The notes: generated by a model from the sequence alone, not told the origin. Counted from the stretch's first letter, positions 1 through 10,424 are shown. The stretch: 64,000 nt of DNA from Anaerobiospirillum sp. NML120448 (GCF_023050945.1 NZ_JALKIM010000004.1:33745-97744); one strand, 5' to 3'. Numbers and translations: made by a program.

Positions 1-486
1 GCCGATGTTACTGCGCTTAAGGCTTACAATGATTATTTAGGCCACACAGTAGGCGATCGTCTCTTATGCTCTGCCACTATTTTGCTAGAGCAGGCCATTA
101 ATAGAGAGAATCAGCTGATTAGAATTAGCGGCGATGAAGTTGTAAGTATTATGCATAACTGTGATCGCCAAGAAGCACTTACTATTGAGCGTAATATTGA
201 GCAAGTTGTTATTGAATATAACAAGAGCGCCCCTATTCGTATGCCTGTTTTCTTTAGTGCTGGCACGGTTACTATCGATTTATCGGCGTACGCTGGTCGC
301 AAACTCAATGAGCGTGAAAAAGAAATTGCTATGAGCAGGTTTTTCCAGGCCATTCAAGATGCAGATAAAATCATGCAACAGGCCAAAAAGAAAAATCATG
401 ATGAACACTATGCCATGGTACGGCAATATATTCAGTCCCAACTTAATAACAATATTGAAATCCAAGATAAACGCCTGTTTGCATAG
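1..486 (+). CDS. GGDEF-domain protein, 3' part only (degenerate signature)
   Basis: The reading frame is open from base 1, so the gene begins before the window; the TTG at 82 is internal and not a credible start. The first visible residues (ADVTALKAYNDYLGHTVGD) match the GGDEF core that binds metal and GTP. The signature loop follows as RISGDEV instead of RGGDEF. Proteins of this family make cyclic di-GMP at the inner membrane or in the cytosol. The changed loop, with Ser for the first Gly and Val for Phe, makes real cyclase activity uncertain; it may be a weak enzyme or a nucleotide-binding sensor. The last ~60 residues are a helical charged tail. A second GGDEF gene follows after 57 bp with a hairpin between them, so the two form a tandem pair. 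The family call is firm; activity is unknown. Confidence 0.8.
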   Translation, partial: ADVTALKAYNDYLGHTVGDRLLCSATILLEQAINRENQLIRISGDEVVSIMHNCDRQEALTIERNIEQVVIEYNKSAPIRMPVFFSAGTVTIDLSAYAGRKLNEREKEIAMSRFFQAIQDADKIMQQAKKKNHDEHYAMVRQYIQSQLNNNIEIQDKRLFA

Positions 487-497
487 TATTTATTTTA

Positions 498-524
498 GGG
501 AGCTTATAAGCTCCCTTTACTTTT
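498..524 (+). terminator. Rho-independent terminator between the two GGDEF genes
   Basis: A perfect inverted repeat GGGAGCTTA/TAAGCTCCC (498-515) is followed by TTTACTTTT. It ends the first GGDEF transcript, or attenuates readthrough into the second gene, which starts 20 bp later. Confidence 0.75.
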
Positions 525-543
525 AACTCTGAGATTTTGCCCC

Positions 544-2427
544 ATGTCACCAAAGTTTAATCAATATCTCAATAATACTGACAATATAGTCTTCTTTGAT
601 GACTATGCAGCAGCGGCTATGCAAGATGATGACATAAGCCAGCTAGTTAATAATGCTACAGATACTCAGAGTAAGCTCAATGCTTTTGCTTCCTTACAAG
701 GCCATTTTGTCTTTGATGGTAATAATGGTCTATTTTTGCTTGATGAGGTTTGTTGCGCTATTGTATGCGTAGAAGATCACCATCAATGGCATCCAGTTCA
801 GGATGTCATTAAATATAGCAGTAATTTTGATATTCACCGCTTTGCTATTAATACCACTAGCAATACTTTAGGCGATACCATTTTTGAGCGTATTAATATT
901 ATTGATGGCCCTTACCGTGGTCAAACCTTTATTATTCAAGGTTCAGTACTAGAGCGCAGCCCCAGTGGTCAGGCCTTATGGATTGTAGGAACCATCTCTC
1001 ATGAGATGAGTCCATTTAGTGAATTTTTAGCCCGAGAAATGTCAGGTGACGGCCTTTTTATGTGGGAAGGAGTAGATAATAATATTGTCTGCTCGGCTTC
1101 TATGCTTGATATGCTCGGCTATTGCGAACATGCATTTCCTAATAATTTAATAGATTTAATTAATGAAATAGTTCACCCTGACGACAATGATTTCTTATTG
1201 ATTATGCGTCAATTTAGATTGTCCAATCAATACGGCAACTATTTTGAAAGCTGCTTACGCTTAAAGCATAAGAAGGGTCATTATATTTGGACTATTTTTA
1301 GAAGCTTAATTCAAGAGCGTGATGCCAACGGGATAGGCATTAAAGGCATAGGCTCTATTACTGATATCAATCTAGTTAAAGATAGCTTTGAAAACATTAA
1401 GCTCATGTTATTTACTGACTCTTTAACTGGCTTGCATAATCGTAACTACTTCCAGCAAAACTACATGCGCTATGAAGCAAAAAAATTACACCCTTTATCT
1501 GTAATTTATCTTGATGTTTCTGGACTCAAACTTACCAATGATATTTTGGGCCATAGTTATGGTGACTATTTACTAACTAAAACAGCAGATATCGTAAAAG
1601 AGGCTGTACGAAATGCCACTGGCACTGATATCAATAACCAAGATTACGAACACCATCACCACGATGGCGTGTCGCCTTCTCCTTTACCAGAGCACTTCTT
1701 TGGTACCAATGATGAGTGGAACGATGGCGAATTTTGCGCTGTAAACTCTCAAATGTTAGGTAATAGCACTGCCTTTAAAGCCCCTGCTGAGCCAACTGAG
1801 CCAACTGACAGCCAAGAGCCTAATGAGGACGATAGCTATTCTACTCGCCCTGAAACGGCTCCTGTAATAGAGCTTAACTTAGATGTAGACCCAAGCTACG
1901 TTACTTCAAACGATGATATAGGACAAACCGATCCGCTTACTTTTGAGGACTTTAGTAAAGTATCTTTAGACTTTGCTTTAGAAGATGACTTTAATATCGA
2001 AAACATTGAGCTGTTACGTCTAGCAGGCGATGAGTTTTTACTTATCTTACCTAAATGCCCAGAATCAGTAGCCCAACGTGTGCTAATGGAAATTATTAAG
2101 CTTAAAGATGAGCTTAATGACTACAATAAAAATAACGTAGCCATAGTAGATAGACCAGTACCTTTATGCTTTGGCATTGGCAGCGCTACTTTAGGCGAAA
2201 ATGGCTTGGAGCACGACCATCTTAAGAACGTAATTGAGCGCGCTGACCATCGTATGCAAGAATGCAAAGAGCAATTACGCAAGCACGACCACAAAATTCT
2301 CAAGCGCTATTTTGAAAATAAAAAGGGTCGCCCTATTTCTATGCGAGATGAACGCCGAGTTAACGTCCTGAGCGAGGATGACCGCATCAAGCTGCGTCGT
2401 ACCCGTATCAACAATATGATGTCCTAG
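544..2427 (+). CDS. PAS-GGDEF protein with a large insertion inside the GGDEF domain
   Basis: 627 residues, probably a cytosolic diguanylate cyclase or related sensor; no membrane helix is evident. Residues ~1-160 are an uncharacterised N-terminal region. Residues ~170-285 look like a PAS/PAC fold (WEGVDNNIVCSASMLDMLGY, then a HPDD motif and a GYIW-like strand). The GGDEF domain starts at DSLTGLHNR (~292) with the metal Asp near 324 and GHSYGD at ~336-341. About 130 residues that are Asp/Glu/Pro/Thr-rich and contain a run of His interrupt the domain before RLAGDEFLL (~492-500). Normally only a few tens of residues separate these motifs. The signature is AGDEF, a tolerated variant in many active cyclases. 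The start ATG at 544 has no strong ribosome binding site. The charged C-terminus is basic. Function is inferred from domains only; the input sensed is unknown. Confidence 0.85.
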   Translation: MSPKFNQYLNNTDNIVFFDDYAAAAMQDDDISQLVNNATDTQSKLNAFASLQGHFVFDGNNGLFLLDEVCCAIVCVEDHHQWHPVQDVIKYSSNFDIHRFAINTTSNTLGDTIFERINIIDGPYRGQTFIIQGSVLERSPSGQALWIVGTISHEMSPFSEFLAREMSGDGLFMWEGVDNNIVCSASMLDMLGYCEHAFPNNLIDLINEIVHPDDNDFLLIMRQFRLSNQYGNYFESCLRLKHKKGHYIWTIFRSLIQERDANGIGIKGIGSITDINLVKDSFENIKLMLFTDSLTGLHNRNYFQQNYMRYEAKKLHPLSVIYLDVSGLKLTNDILGHSYGDYLLTKTADIVKEAVRNATGTDINNQDYEHHHHDGVSPSPLPEHFFGTNDEWNDGEFCAVNSQMLGNSTAFKAPAEPTEPTDSQEPNEDDSYSTRPETAPVIELNLDVDPSYVTSNDDIGQTDPLTFEDFSKVSLDFALEDDFNIENIELLRLAGDEFLLILPKCPESVAQRVLMEIIKLKDELNDYNKNNVAIVDRPVPLCFGIGSATLGENGLEHDHLKNVIERADHRMQECKEQLRKHDHKILKRYFENKKGRPISMRDERRVNVLSEDDRIKLRRTRINNMMS

Positions 2428-2595
2428 CAGCAGCTAAGCTGCGCTTAGCAGCGCCCGCCCTGCACCTTACTGCGCTGTACGGCGCTTGCGCTAAGTGCCA
2501 CCAGCGCCACTAGCGCTGGCAGCTGATAGCGCTGTGCGCTGATAGCACACTAGAGCTACAAAGCTCTTAGTGATATGGTGGGGCTCTTAGCTGGA
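2428..2595. repeat. GC-rich low-complexity hairpin island
   Basis: The spacer between two convergent genes is far richer in GC than its surroundings and built from short repeats of AGCGC/GCGCT words (for example AGCGCCACTAGCGCTGGC), which can pair on themselves in many ways. I see no credible ORF. Similar GC-rich spacers occur near 4.6, 10.5, 13.9, 37.1, 48.95 and 61.5 kb. Confidence 0.6.
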
Positions 2596-2620
2596 AATAA
2601 AAAAGCCCCTGTAAGGGGCT
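2596..2620 (-). terminator. Terminator of the rluC-HAD unit
   Basis: The stem AGCCCCT/AGGGGCT (2604-2620) is followed on the minus strand by a T run (A run 2596-2604 on plus). It lies directly after the HAD gene stop. Confidence 0.85.
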
Positions 2621-2625
2621 GTGTT

Positions 2626-3318
2626 TTAGTTAAGATAGCTTAAGATATCGGTAGCTTTAGGCAAAATAAATTCAGTATCGATATCCTCAAGAGCATAATA
2701 ATCGCACACTCCCGTTAGTACTCCTAACTCATGGCATTTGGCATTACGGAACATTTGGATATCAAGTAAAGCATCACCTACGCCCATAATGTGGTTAACG
2801 CTAATACCTGATTGAGCACTAATTAGTTCAATCATGTCAGGATTAGGCTTGGTGCGACAAGTATCGCCTGTACACACAATAGAAAAATATTGCTTGATAT
2901 TAGGCACATCATCTAAAAAGCGATCTACACCCACTTTAGATTTACCAGAGGCAATAGCCAATTGGTAACCCTTAGCGTGTAAAGTAGCTAAGAGCTCCTC
3001 AGTACCCTCAAAAAGCTTAGTAACATTGATATCTTTACTTACTGAAAAAGTATCACGGTATAGCTGGGTTACCTCTAAAGCTAAGCGCTCATCACTAGGA
3101 TCAGGCAACAAACTTTGAATGCCTAAAGCCAAGCTCATACCAATAGTACCCTTAATGGCCTCAGGACTAGGGATAGGTAAATTAGCGTGCTCAAAAGTAC
3201 GAGTAAAACATAAAATGATTTGCTCGATGCTATCAGTTAAAGTGCCATCGACATCAAAAGCAAAGAGCTTAACCTGACTTAGAGTTTGAGCTAAACCATC
3301 ATCGATACGTAAAGACAT
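2626..3318 (-). CDS. HAD-family phosphatase (phosphoglycolate phosphatase-like)
   Basis: 230 residues, the usual length for a small cytosolic HAD hydrolase. The nucleophile motif FDVDGTLTDS carries Asp22 and Asp24; the motif II Ser/Thr is in IASGKS (~122-127), the motif III Lys is in TKPNPDM (~157), and GVGDALLDIQ (~179-188) gives the acidic motif IV. The helical cap between motifs I and II fits subfamily I, as in phosphoglycolate phosphatase and beta-phosphoglucomutase. The substrate cannot be read from sequence. It starts 33 bp after rluC on the same strand with AGGGC in front of the ATG, so the two are probably co-transcribed, with the terminator at 2596-2620 closing the unit. A HAD gene behind rluC is a common gammaproteobacterial arrangement, but a functional link is unproven. 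Confidence 0.85.
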   Translation of the reverse strand: MSLRIDDGLAQTLSQVKLFAFDVDGTLTDSIEQIILCFTRTFEHANLPIPSPEAIKGTIGMSLALGIQSLLPDPSDERLALEVTQLYRDTFSVSKDINVTKLFEGTEELLATLHAKGYQLAIASGKSKVGVDRFLDDVPNIKQYFSIVCTGDTCRTKPNPDMIELISAQSGISVNHIMGVGDALLDIQMFRNAKCHELGVLTGVCDYYALEDIDTEFILPKATDILSYLN

Positions 3319-3351
3319 AAATTTGCCCTATAAACAGTAAATTGTTAAAGC

Positions 3352-4323
3352 TTATTGCTGAGAGCGTAATACCTCTAATACAGCCTCTAACTCACTTGGT
3401 AACGGAGCCTCTACTTTTTGCACACGATTAGTAGCAGGATCAATGAAACTTACTCTAAAGGCATGTAAGAACATACGGTGCATACCCAAGCTCTTTAAAT
3501 AAGCATTAAAGGCCTTATCACCATACTTATCATCACCACCTACAGCATGTTTAACATAGGCACTGTGAACACGAATTTGATGGGTACGACCAGTATGAGG
3601 CATAGCAGCCATTAAAGTAGCAGTGTCACCAAAGCTCTCTACAATGTCATAGCCAGTAGAAGATGGAGCACCCTCTTTAAAGTTAACCTCCACCATACGC
3701 TCACCAGAGCGTAATTCATTACGAACTAAAGGAGCATTAACTAAATTGACCTTACGATCCCATTTGCCAGGAACCAAGGTTAAATAGCGCTTTTTAACTA
3801 CACGGTTACGAAACTGCTCATGTAAGTTACGTAAAGCTGAACGGCGCTTAGCAATAATCAAAGCACCTGAAGTTTCACGATCCAAGCGGTGAGCTAACTC
3901 TAAAAATGTTTCTTGAGGATATAAAGCTCTCATAGCCTCAATCAAGCCAAACTCAATACCAGATCCACCATGAGCGGCTAAACCTGCTGGCTTATCAACC
4001 ACAATCAAGAGCTCATTTTCAAATAAGATACGATTTTTGAGATCTTGTACTAAATGCAAATTACTTGAAGGAATGGTAACAGGGCCAGAGCTTACTCGTA
4101 CAGGAGGAATTCTAATCTCATCACCTGCTTTAAGCTTGTAAGAAGGACTGACACGACCTTTATTTACTCTTACCTCACCACGGCGCAAGATGCGATAAAT
4201 CATGCTTCTTGGAACACCTTTGAGGACACGAGCTAAATAGTTATCAAGACGCTGGCCATCATCATCGTAACTAGCGGTCTTATAAGTAACCTTTAACTGT
4301 TCCTGACTGTTTGGCTCTGCCAT
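3352..4323 (-). CDS. rluC: 23S rRNA pseudouridine synthase RluC
   Basis: 323 residues from the ATG at 4323. A longer frame from a TTG at 4338 exists, but GAGGG sits just upstream of the ATG and the TTG lacks a site. An S4 RNA-binding domain occupies ~25-72 (QRLDNYLARVLKGVPRSMIYRILRRGEV). The RluA-type catalytic domain follows, with HRLDRETSG (~145-153) holding the catalytic Asp148. The enzyme isomerises three uridines in 23S rRNA (955, 2504 and 2580 in E. coli numbering). Divergence from rne, as in E. coli, supports RluC over RluD or RluA. The distance to rne is unusually large here (about 1.7 kb). Confidence 0.93.
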   Translation of the reverse strand: MAEPNSQEQLKVTYKTASYDDDGQRLDNYLARVLKGVPRSMIYRILRRGEVRVNKGRVSPSYKLKAGDEIRIPPVRVSSGPVTIPSSNLHLVQDLKNRILFENELLIVVDKPAGLAAHGGSGIEFGLIEAMRALYPQETFLELAHRLDRETSGALIIAKRRSALRNLHEQFRNRVVKKRYLTLVPGKWDRKVNLVNAPLVRNELRSGERMVEVNFKEGAPSSTGYDIVESFGDTATLMAAMPHTGRTHQIRVHSAYVKHAVGGDDKYGDKAFNAYLKSLGMHRMFLHAFRVSFIDPATNRVQKVEAPLPSELEAVLEVLRSQQ

Positions 4324-4599
4324 CTTAAAATCCCTCAATTAATATAGGACATATTCTTTAGATAATTACGTCCCCAGACACTGTTTTGTGTAGGCCGACA
4401 ATATTGTAAAACGGCTTATTTTAGCAAAGTTCCACCCTACTCTCTAGCATAAGCTGTGATAAAGCTAAGGATTTAGTGCGTTAATAGCAGCTTGCACATT
4501 AAGACTCAACCAGAGGCGCTATAGTATTTTCTCTACCAAAACTCATATGACACCGCCCATCCTACCACCATCCTAACTTGCAGCTCTACAATGCACATC

Positions 4600-4770
4600 A
4601 CCACCCTTTTCCTGCCTGCTAGCTGGCTAGCTTGGCTAGCTAGCCAAGCTCTTCCTGGCAGTCTGCGCTGCCTGGCCGCCTGCCCAGTTCTGCCAGGCAG
4701 CTGGCAGCCTGCCATGCCATGACCTGGCCAGACATGACCTGCCTGATGCCTTGGCATGCTTGATATCTTG
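4600..4770. repeat. GC-rich palindromic island in the rluC-rne gap
   Basis: A dense run of CTGGCTAGC, CTGCC and GGCAG words. It includes a perfect 22-bp palindrome at 4629-4650 centred on CTAG/CTAG with arms AGCTTGG/CCAAGCT. The same words (CCTGCCTGC, CTGGCTAGC) recur at 13.97-14.03 kb beside uvrB. The open frame crossing it on the minus strand is compositional, with no homology or ribosome binding site. Bases 4324-4599 hold the rluC promoter region and nothing else recognised. Confidence 0.6.
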
Positions 4771-4956
4771 GGATGGCAGGATGAAGTAAATTGCTTGAGC
4801 TCAGGGAGGCGAGGCTTTATTTCCTCATTAATAAAGTACATTAAGTTTATTTTTTTATGAGCCTGATAAGGGGGCTTGTCTAAGCGCTATTTTCTAAAGT
4901 TTTTTAGTAATTATGTGGAGGTAGATAATTAAATATCTTGTATCAATGATGAGCTT

Positions 4957-5275
4957 TGTAAGATAATATGCCATGTTGCGGCAAGTTAACGGTGGTCTTT
5001 AAGACACGACCCCTTTACTTTGCCTAGTGGCGCTCTGTATGGCACGGCCATACGTCGCAAACTAAAGAGAATTACTGTGTTCTTAGTAACGAGTCAGGAG
5101 CTAAAACTTATAAATAAGTTTAATCCTGAACCATGAGCAAACGTGATCATAAGGTGTGACTTGAGCACATATTGGAGCTTAAGAAACTCAAAACAGATCT
5201 ACTTTGCTTTGATGTTAAATCAGCTCCCTTACTTTAAACCTTTTATAGGCGTAAGCAGGGGATTTTTTTTGTAAA
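4957..5275 (+). ncRNA. Candidate structured RNA upstream of rne
   Basis: Several strong hairpins lie in series: GTCTT/AAGAC near 4996-5006; CTTTACTTTGC (5013-5023) with GCAAACTAAAG (5057-5067), enclosing the perfect stem GTATGGC/GCCATAC (5037-5053); TTACT/AGTAA just after; and TCAGGA/TCCTGA (about 5094-5131) enclosing AAACTTA/TAAGTTT. GGGGATTTTTTTT follows near 5268, a possible end. It could be the 5' part of a very long rne leader, which in enterobacteria autoregulates RNase E through leader hairpins, or a separate small RNA. It does not match what I know of 6S RNA, 4.5S RNA, tmRNA or RNase P RNA. The strand is assigned from the T run and rne direction. Bases 5276-6007 hold more hairpins (AGGACT/AGTCCT near 5668) and no gene. 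Confidence 0.4.
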
Positions 5276-6007
5276 TAATATATAGTTTTGTAAAGCTTAT
5301 GCTGTTTTACAGCTAACAATGCTAGTGTTACTTATTTGTATTAAGTAGGCCTAGCCAATTGCAAAACACCTAAAGCTAGAACGTTACAGCACTAGATTAA
5401 ACTGTGATCTTGGCTCTTAACCAAGCAGGATCATAATTAAGAGAGTGATTAGTTTTCTTTATAGTAGCGATAAAGAGTCGACACGGTTGCTCCATCAAGC
5501 CCCCTCTTCTAAGAAGATAAGGCGCGCTTGTTGTAGCTTATTACAAATTTCAATACTTATAGGATCAGAAAACTCCTTTGCGCCTAATTCCTGTAGTTAA
5601 TGGGTGAATTTTCAGCTATTACCAGGGTGCGCCCAGTTTCTCATTGTGATTTTTATTGCTTAATAGTTAGGACTTTAGTCCTACACTAATGTTCACTGCT
5701 TTAACCTATGTCATAGCCATGTGCTAGCCATAAATTAAAGTTAATAAACAATAGGCCCTTAACAAAATTTAACTTTCCATTTTATAAGGACAAGACTTTG
5801 CTATCTTATAAGTAATTGTAAGCTCAATCTTAAATATCCCTCCTAACTTATACTTAGGATGATGATAGTTATTGGCTGGCAATTACAAGCTTTATTTGCG
5901 TAGTAACTTGCGTTAATTTTGTCTATTAAGCATGAAAGCATTGCTATTTTTTAAGCAGAAGCTGTGTTCTGATTTCTAGGAAGGATTGCCGTATAAGGAT
6001 CTTTTCC

Positions 6008-9000
6008 GTGAAAAGAATGCTTATCAACGCCACGCAAGAAGAAGAAGTGCGTGTTGCGCTTGTCGATGGTAATAAACTTTATGACCTCGATATTGAATCA
6101 CCTCAACATGCCAATAAGAAGGCCAATATTTATAAGGGTGTTATCACTCGTATTGAGCCAAGCTTAGAGGCTGCTTTCGTAGACTATGGCGTAGAGCGTC
6201 ATGGCTTTTTACCTTTAAAGGAAATTGCCCGTGAGTACTACCCAGAAGGCACCAACTTTAGCGACCATAGCCAATTAAAGTCTGCTCTTAAAGAGGGACA
6301 AGAGGTTATTGTTCAGATTGAAAAAGAAGAACGTGGTCAAAAAGGTGCTGCTTTAACTACCTTTATTTCCCTTGCAGGTTCTTATTTAGTTTTAATGCCT
6401 AATAACCCACGTGCTGGCGGTATTTCTCGTCGTATTGAGGGTGAAGAGCGTGCTGAAATTCGTGCTGCTTTTGAGGGTATTGATATTCCTCACGGCATGG
6501 GTGTAATCATTCGTACTGCTGGTGTAGGCAAGAGCTCTGAGGAACTTTCCTGGGACTTATCTATTTTAACTAAGCTTTGGGAAATGATTAAAAAAGCTGC
6601 CTCCACTAAAAAGGCTCCTTTTTTAATTCACCAAGAGTCTAGCATTGCCATTCGTGCTATTCGTGACTACTTACGTCCTGATATTGGCGAAATTTTAGTT
6701 GATAGCAAAGATGTTTATGAGCACATTGTTCATCACATTAAATTAGTACGCCCAGAATTTTCTGAGCGTGTTCGTTTATACCGTGGCGACATTCCATTAT
6801 TCTCTAAATATCAAATCGAAAGCCAGATTGAATCAGCTTACTTACGTGAAGTACGTTTACCATCTGGTGGCGCTATTGTTATTGACCCTACCGAAGCTCT
6901 TACCTCTATCGACGTTAACTCAGCTAAGGCTACTCGTGGCGGCGATATTGAAGAAACTGCGCTACAAACTAATATTGAAGCAGCAGAGGAAATTGCTCGT
7001 CAATTACGTTTACGAGACGTAGGTGGATTGGTTGTTATCGATTTTATCGATATGAGCCCAATCAAGAACCAAAGAGAAATTGAAAATCGTATGCGTGAGG
7101 CATGCCGTCAAGACCGTGCTCGCATTCAATTTTCTCGTATCTCCCGCTTCGGTCTTTTAGAGATGTCTCGCCAAAGATTGCGTCCATCTTTAGAGGAATC
7201 ATCAAGCCACGTATGTCCAATGTGTCAAGGCCAGGGTACTATTAGAGATACTGCGTCTTTGGCGTTATCGATCATGCGTCTGGTCGAAGAAGAAGCACAT
7301 AAAGAGCATACAGGCGACGTCATGGCCTTTGCTCCAGTTGAGATCGCAACTTTCATTTTGAATAACAAGCGTCGTCAACTAGAAAATATTGAAAAGAATA
7401 CTGGCATTAAGGTTACTGTAATTCCAGATCCTCACATGATGGCCCCTAGCTATGAGGTTCACCGTGTACTAAACAGCGCTCAAAGCTTACCTTTAGACTG
7501 CTCTAAGGATGACCCATCCGAGCTCTTACGTGAGCGTGCTGCTAAGGCCCGTGCTCAAATTCAAGATAGCATGCTCCGCCGTGAGTTTGCTAACAAGAAG
7601 CAACAGCAGCCAAGTGCTAAAGAAACCCCTATGGTTTATACCGAGGATATTACTATTAACTCTCCAGCCCCCAATGCTTTAGAGTCCACTGGTGATAACC
7701 CTCATACCATACAGGTAAAAAATGCTAACACCACCCAAAATCCCAATTTAAGCCCAGTTCATGTAACTGATGGTGGGTCAAGCGATGGTTCTAGCGGTGG
7801 AGTTTTCTCTAAACTCTTCTCCTTTATCGGTAATATCTTTAAAGGTGGTGACGTGCCAGCTCAAAATAAATCTGCAAACGGCAATACTAAGGATAAAGCC
7901 CCTGAGGGTTCAGACAATGCCGTAGGTGGTCGTGATAACTCTAATTCACGTCGCAATCCTAATAACCGTCGTAACAATCAAAAACGCCGCTCCGACCGAG
8001 CCGAGCGCCCAGAGCGTGGCGAACGCCCTGAGCGTGGCGAGCGCTTAGACCGTTCTGAGCGTGATCGTCGCAAGAGTGAACGTTTTGAAAAGGCAGAGCG
8101 CCAAAACCGCTCCGAGAGAAACATGCGTGATGAGCGCATGGAACGTCCAGAGCGTCCTGAGCGTAGCCCTCGCGAGGAGCGCATGGAGCGCCCAGAGCGT
8201 ATGGACAGAGCCGAACGCCCAGAGCGCAGCCCACGTGACGAGCGTGCTGAGCGTCCTATGCGTGAAGAGCGCCCAGAGCGTATGGACAGAACTGAGCGTC
8301 CAGAGCGCAGCCCACGTGATGAACGTGCTGAGCGCCCTATGCGTGATGAGCGTAATTCCTTTGAGGATATTAGAGCAGATCAAGAGTTGTTTGCCGCCTC
8401 ACAAGGTGACTTACCAATGGACAATTTAGAGCAAGAGCGCTCTGAGCGTCCTGCACGTGGCGAGCGTGCCCGTAAAGAGCGCACCCGTCCTGAGCGTAGC
8501 GAGCGTACCCGTAAGGAGCGTCCAGCCCGTGAGGATCGTCGCTCTAAGAAGGTAGAACGCACTAAGCCAAAGATTGCTCTTAATGCCCATACTGTAGGCT
8601 TTAATGACCTTGAGAGCTTTGATGTTGCTAACTTAACTATTAGCAAGAACTTTACCTTTAGCGAGCAAGACTTTACTTGTGCCCCTATGGGTCAAGGCCC
8701 TGATGTTCAACTACCATTTGAGCAAGCCACTCAAGCTCGTGCTTATGAGGATGGTTACGACTTTAACAAGGACGATTCAGCTGGTGGCTATAATGATGCT
8801 GCTGTTTCTGCTGAGGTTTCTACCATCTCAGAGCCTGCTGCTATTGAACTTGCCTTTAGCCAAGATCATGAAGCCCGTGACTTTGAAGCTGGTAATGAAT
8901 TTGTAAAGTGTGAGCGTGCTGGTGGTTTACATGCAGCCTTACGTCTTGAGAGCAGTGAAGCTGCCCTTTCTATGGACGACGAGCAAGCACAACAGCTCTT

Positions 9001-10324
9001 ACACGAGCACTTCTTTACCCGTCCAGAGCCAACAGGTGCAACTTTAAGTGAGTTTGACCCTAATGGTGAAGCCAAGGCTAAATTAGCTAAAGCTCGTGCT
9101 GCTTTAAGCCCAGCCATCTCTAACTGCGATGCTCCTGTTGCTAAGGCAGAAACTCAAGCTTGCGAGGCTGAGGCTGTAGCAATTGATTCTCCAGAGGCCC
9201 AAGAAGCTTTACAGATGCAAGAAACTACAGAGGCTACCGAAGCTCAAGAGCAAGTAGTTATTGAGGTTAAGCGCAATAACAGCCGTGCTAAAGCTCAAAA
9301 GTCTGAGCGTACCCCACGTCACAATAAAGCTAAGCAAGCTGTAGAGGCAGATTCAGAGGCTGCTGTAGAGAAAGCTCAAAACGATGATGTTTCTGCTAGC
9401 TTGGATGCTTTACTAAGCTCTAATTCTTTTATTGATGACTTTGAGGGTGATGATGATGGCCGCCCACGTAAAAGTCGTAAGCAAGAGCGCACTGCCTCTA
9501 GACGAGGTAAGAAGGCTGAAACTTTAGAAACTACAACTAGTGAAATTGAAGAACAACCAGTAATGGAAACTGAAATTTCTGTAGTTGATGAGGTTATTGA
9601 GTCTCCAGAGCCACGCAAGCACATTGCTCAGGTTTACGAAGAGACTGATGCTGACGACACCTCTGATGAGTTAGAGCCATATGAGAGCCCTTATGAGCGT
9701 TCTCGTCATGTGAGTGACTTTTGGTCAGCCGACCGCAAAGACCGACTCTCAGCCCGTTATGCCCGTGTAATGCGTGATGATAATGTTGAAGAATTCGACC
9801 ACGATGCTCGTACTCGCAACATTAGAACTACCATTACTGAGGCCGTCTCAAGTTTTGATGATAGCTCTATCTTAGATAGCACTATTATTGATAACTCTAA
9901 GTATAAGACTGAGTCTGACCTTGCAGACGAAGATAGAGAAGACATTATTGAGGCTAAGTTTAAGTCCATTACTAAGGCATTTAATTATGATGAGGCCCTA
10001 GCTGACGCTATGGACACCGATCAGGAATTGCTTGACCCTCAAGAGGACGATAACCAGCAAGAAGAGGAAGTAGAAACTCCAGCTCCTAAGCGTAAGCGTG
10101 CTCCTGCTAAAAACAAAAAGGTAGAAGAAGCACAGCAAGAGAGCACTATTGATGCTTCTGACTTTGATTTTGCTGCCCACCAAGAGGTGCAAAATAAGTT
10201 AGACAACGATATGGAAGCTTTTGCTCAATCTTTAGCTCAAAACACTCATAAATCTGATGAGGATGACTTCTCTAAGTCATTAAACCAAGCTTATCAAGAG
10301 TTTAAAGAGAAATCTGACAACTAA
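6008..10324 (+). CDS. rne: Ribonuclease E with an enlarged C-terminal scaffold
   Basis: 1438 residues against about 1060 in E. coli. The GTG start is fixed by the conserved [10 protein letters not shown] and an AAGGAT site upstream. The catalytic half (~1-520) is clear: S1 domain, 5' sensor, DNase-I-like part with metal Asp residues in [13 protein letters not shown] and VVIDFIDM, and the zinc link CPMCQGQG (~403). It is the endonuclease of mRNA decay and rRNA/tRNA processing and organises the degradosome at the inner membrane. An amphipathic [15 protein letters not shown] (~600-614) resembles the membrane-targeting helix. Residues ~655-860 are Arg/Glu/Pro-rich ([11 protein letters not shown] type), with a 27-residue unit present twice in tandem from an 81-bp DNA duplication near 8.2-8.35 kb. 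Residues ~870-1438 are acidic and disordered. Degradosome partner sites cannot be assigned by eye. Confidence 0.95.
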   Translation: MKRMLINATQEEEVRVALVDGNKLYDLDIESPQHANKKANIYKGVITRIEPSLEAAFVDYGVERHGFLPLKEIAREYYPEGTNFSDHSQLKSALKEGQEVIVQIEKEERGQKGAALTTFISLAGSYLVLMPNNPRAGGISRRIEGEERAEIRAAFEGIDIPHGMGVIIRTAGVGKSSEELSWDLSILTKLWEMIKKAASTKKAPFLIHQESSIAIRAIRDYLRPDIGEILVDSKDVYEHIVHHIKLVRPEFSERVRLYRGDIPLFSKYQIESQIESAYLREVRLPSGGAIVIDPTEALTSIDVNSAKATRGGDIEETALQTNIEAAEEIARQLRLRDVGGLVVIDFIDMSPIKNQREIENRMREACRQDRARIQFSRISRFGLLEMSRQRLRPSLEESSSHVCPMCQGQGTIRDTASLALSIMRLVEEEAHKEHTGDVMAFAPVEIATFILNNKRRQLENIEKNTGIKVTVIPDPHMMAPSYEVHRVLNSAQSLPLDCSKDDPSELLRERAAKARAQIQDSMLRREFANKKQQQPSAKETPMVYTEDITINSPAPNALESTGDNPHTIQVKNANTTQNPNLSPVHVTDGGSSDGSSGGVFSKLFSFIGNIFKGGDVPAQNKSANGNTKDKAPEGSDNAVGGRDNSNSRRNPNNRRNNQKRRSDRAERPERGERPERGERLDRSERDRRKSERFEKAERQNRSERNMRDERMERPERPERSPREERMERPERMDRAERPERSPRDERAERPMREERPERMDRTERPERSPRDERAERPMRDERNSFEDIRADQELFAASQGDLPMDNLEQERSERPARGERARKERTRPERSERTRKERPAREDRRSKKVERTKPKIALNAHTVGFNDLESFDVANLTISKNFTFSEQDFTCAPMGQGPDVQLPFEQATQARAYEDGYDFNKDDSAGGYNDAAVSAEVSTISEPAAIELAFSQDHEARDFEAGNEFVKCERAGGLHAALRLESSEAALSMDDEQAQQLLHEHFFTRPEPTGATLSEFDPNGEAKAKLAKARAALSPAISNCDAPVAKAETQACEAEAVAIDSPEAQEALQMQETTEATEAQEQVVIEVKRNNSRAKAQKSERTPRHNKAKQAVEADSEAAVEKAQNDDVSASLDALLSSNSFIDDFEGDDDGRPRKSRKQERTASRRGKKAETLETTTSEIEEQPVMETEISVVDEVIESPEPRKHIAQVYEETDADDTSDELEPYESPYERSRHVSDFWSADRKDRLSARYARVMRDDNVEEFDHDARTRNIRTTITEAVSSFDDSSILDSTIIDNSKYKTESDLADEDREDIIEAKFKSITKAFNYDEALADAMDTDQELLDPQEDDNQQEEEVETPAPKRKRAPAKNKKVEEAQQESTIDASDFDFAAHQEVQNKLDNDMEAFAQSLAQNTHKSDEDDFSKSLNQAYQEFKEKSDN

Positions 10325-10378
10325 TTTAAGCTAAAAAACTCTAAAGCCAGCGCTCCTCCATAAGCCCTGGCTTATCCC

Positions 10379-10419
10379 AAAGCCCTTAAACTTAAAAAAG
10401 TTTAGGGGCTTTGCTTTTT
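10379..10419 (+). terminator. Terminator of rne
   Basis: AAGCCC..AAACTT pairs with AAGTTT..GGGGCTT around an A-rich loop, followed by TTGCTTTTT, 55 bp after the rne stop. Confidence 0.85.
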
Positions 10420-10424
10420 CTCCC

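Noticed and set aside
4533..4841. 102-residue minus-strand frame in the rluC-rne gap
   Set aside because: It crosses a palindromic GC-rich island; Gln/Gly/Arg-rich translation, no ribosome site, no domain.
4957..5275. 6S RNA, tmRNA, RNase P or 4.5S RNA
   Set aside because: None of their diagnostic conserved stretches is present on either strand.
7959..8646. Long overlapping frames on both strands inside rne
   Set aside because: They are shadows of the Arg/Glu/Pro repeat tract in the true rne frame.
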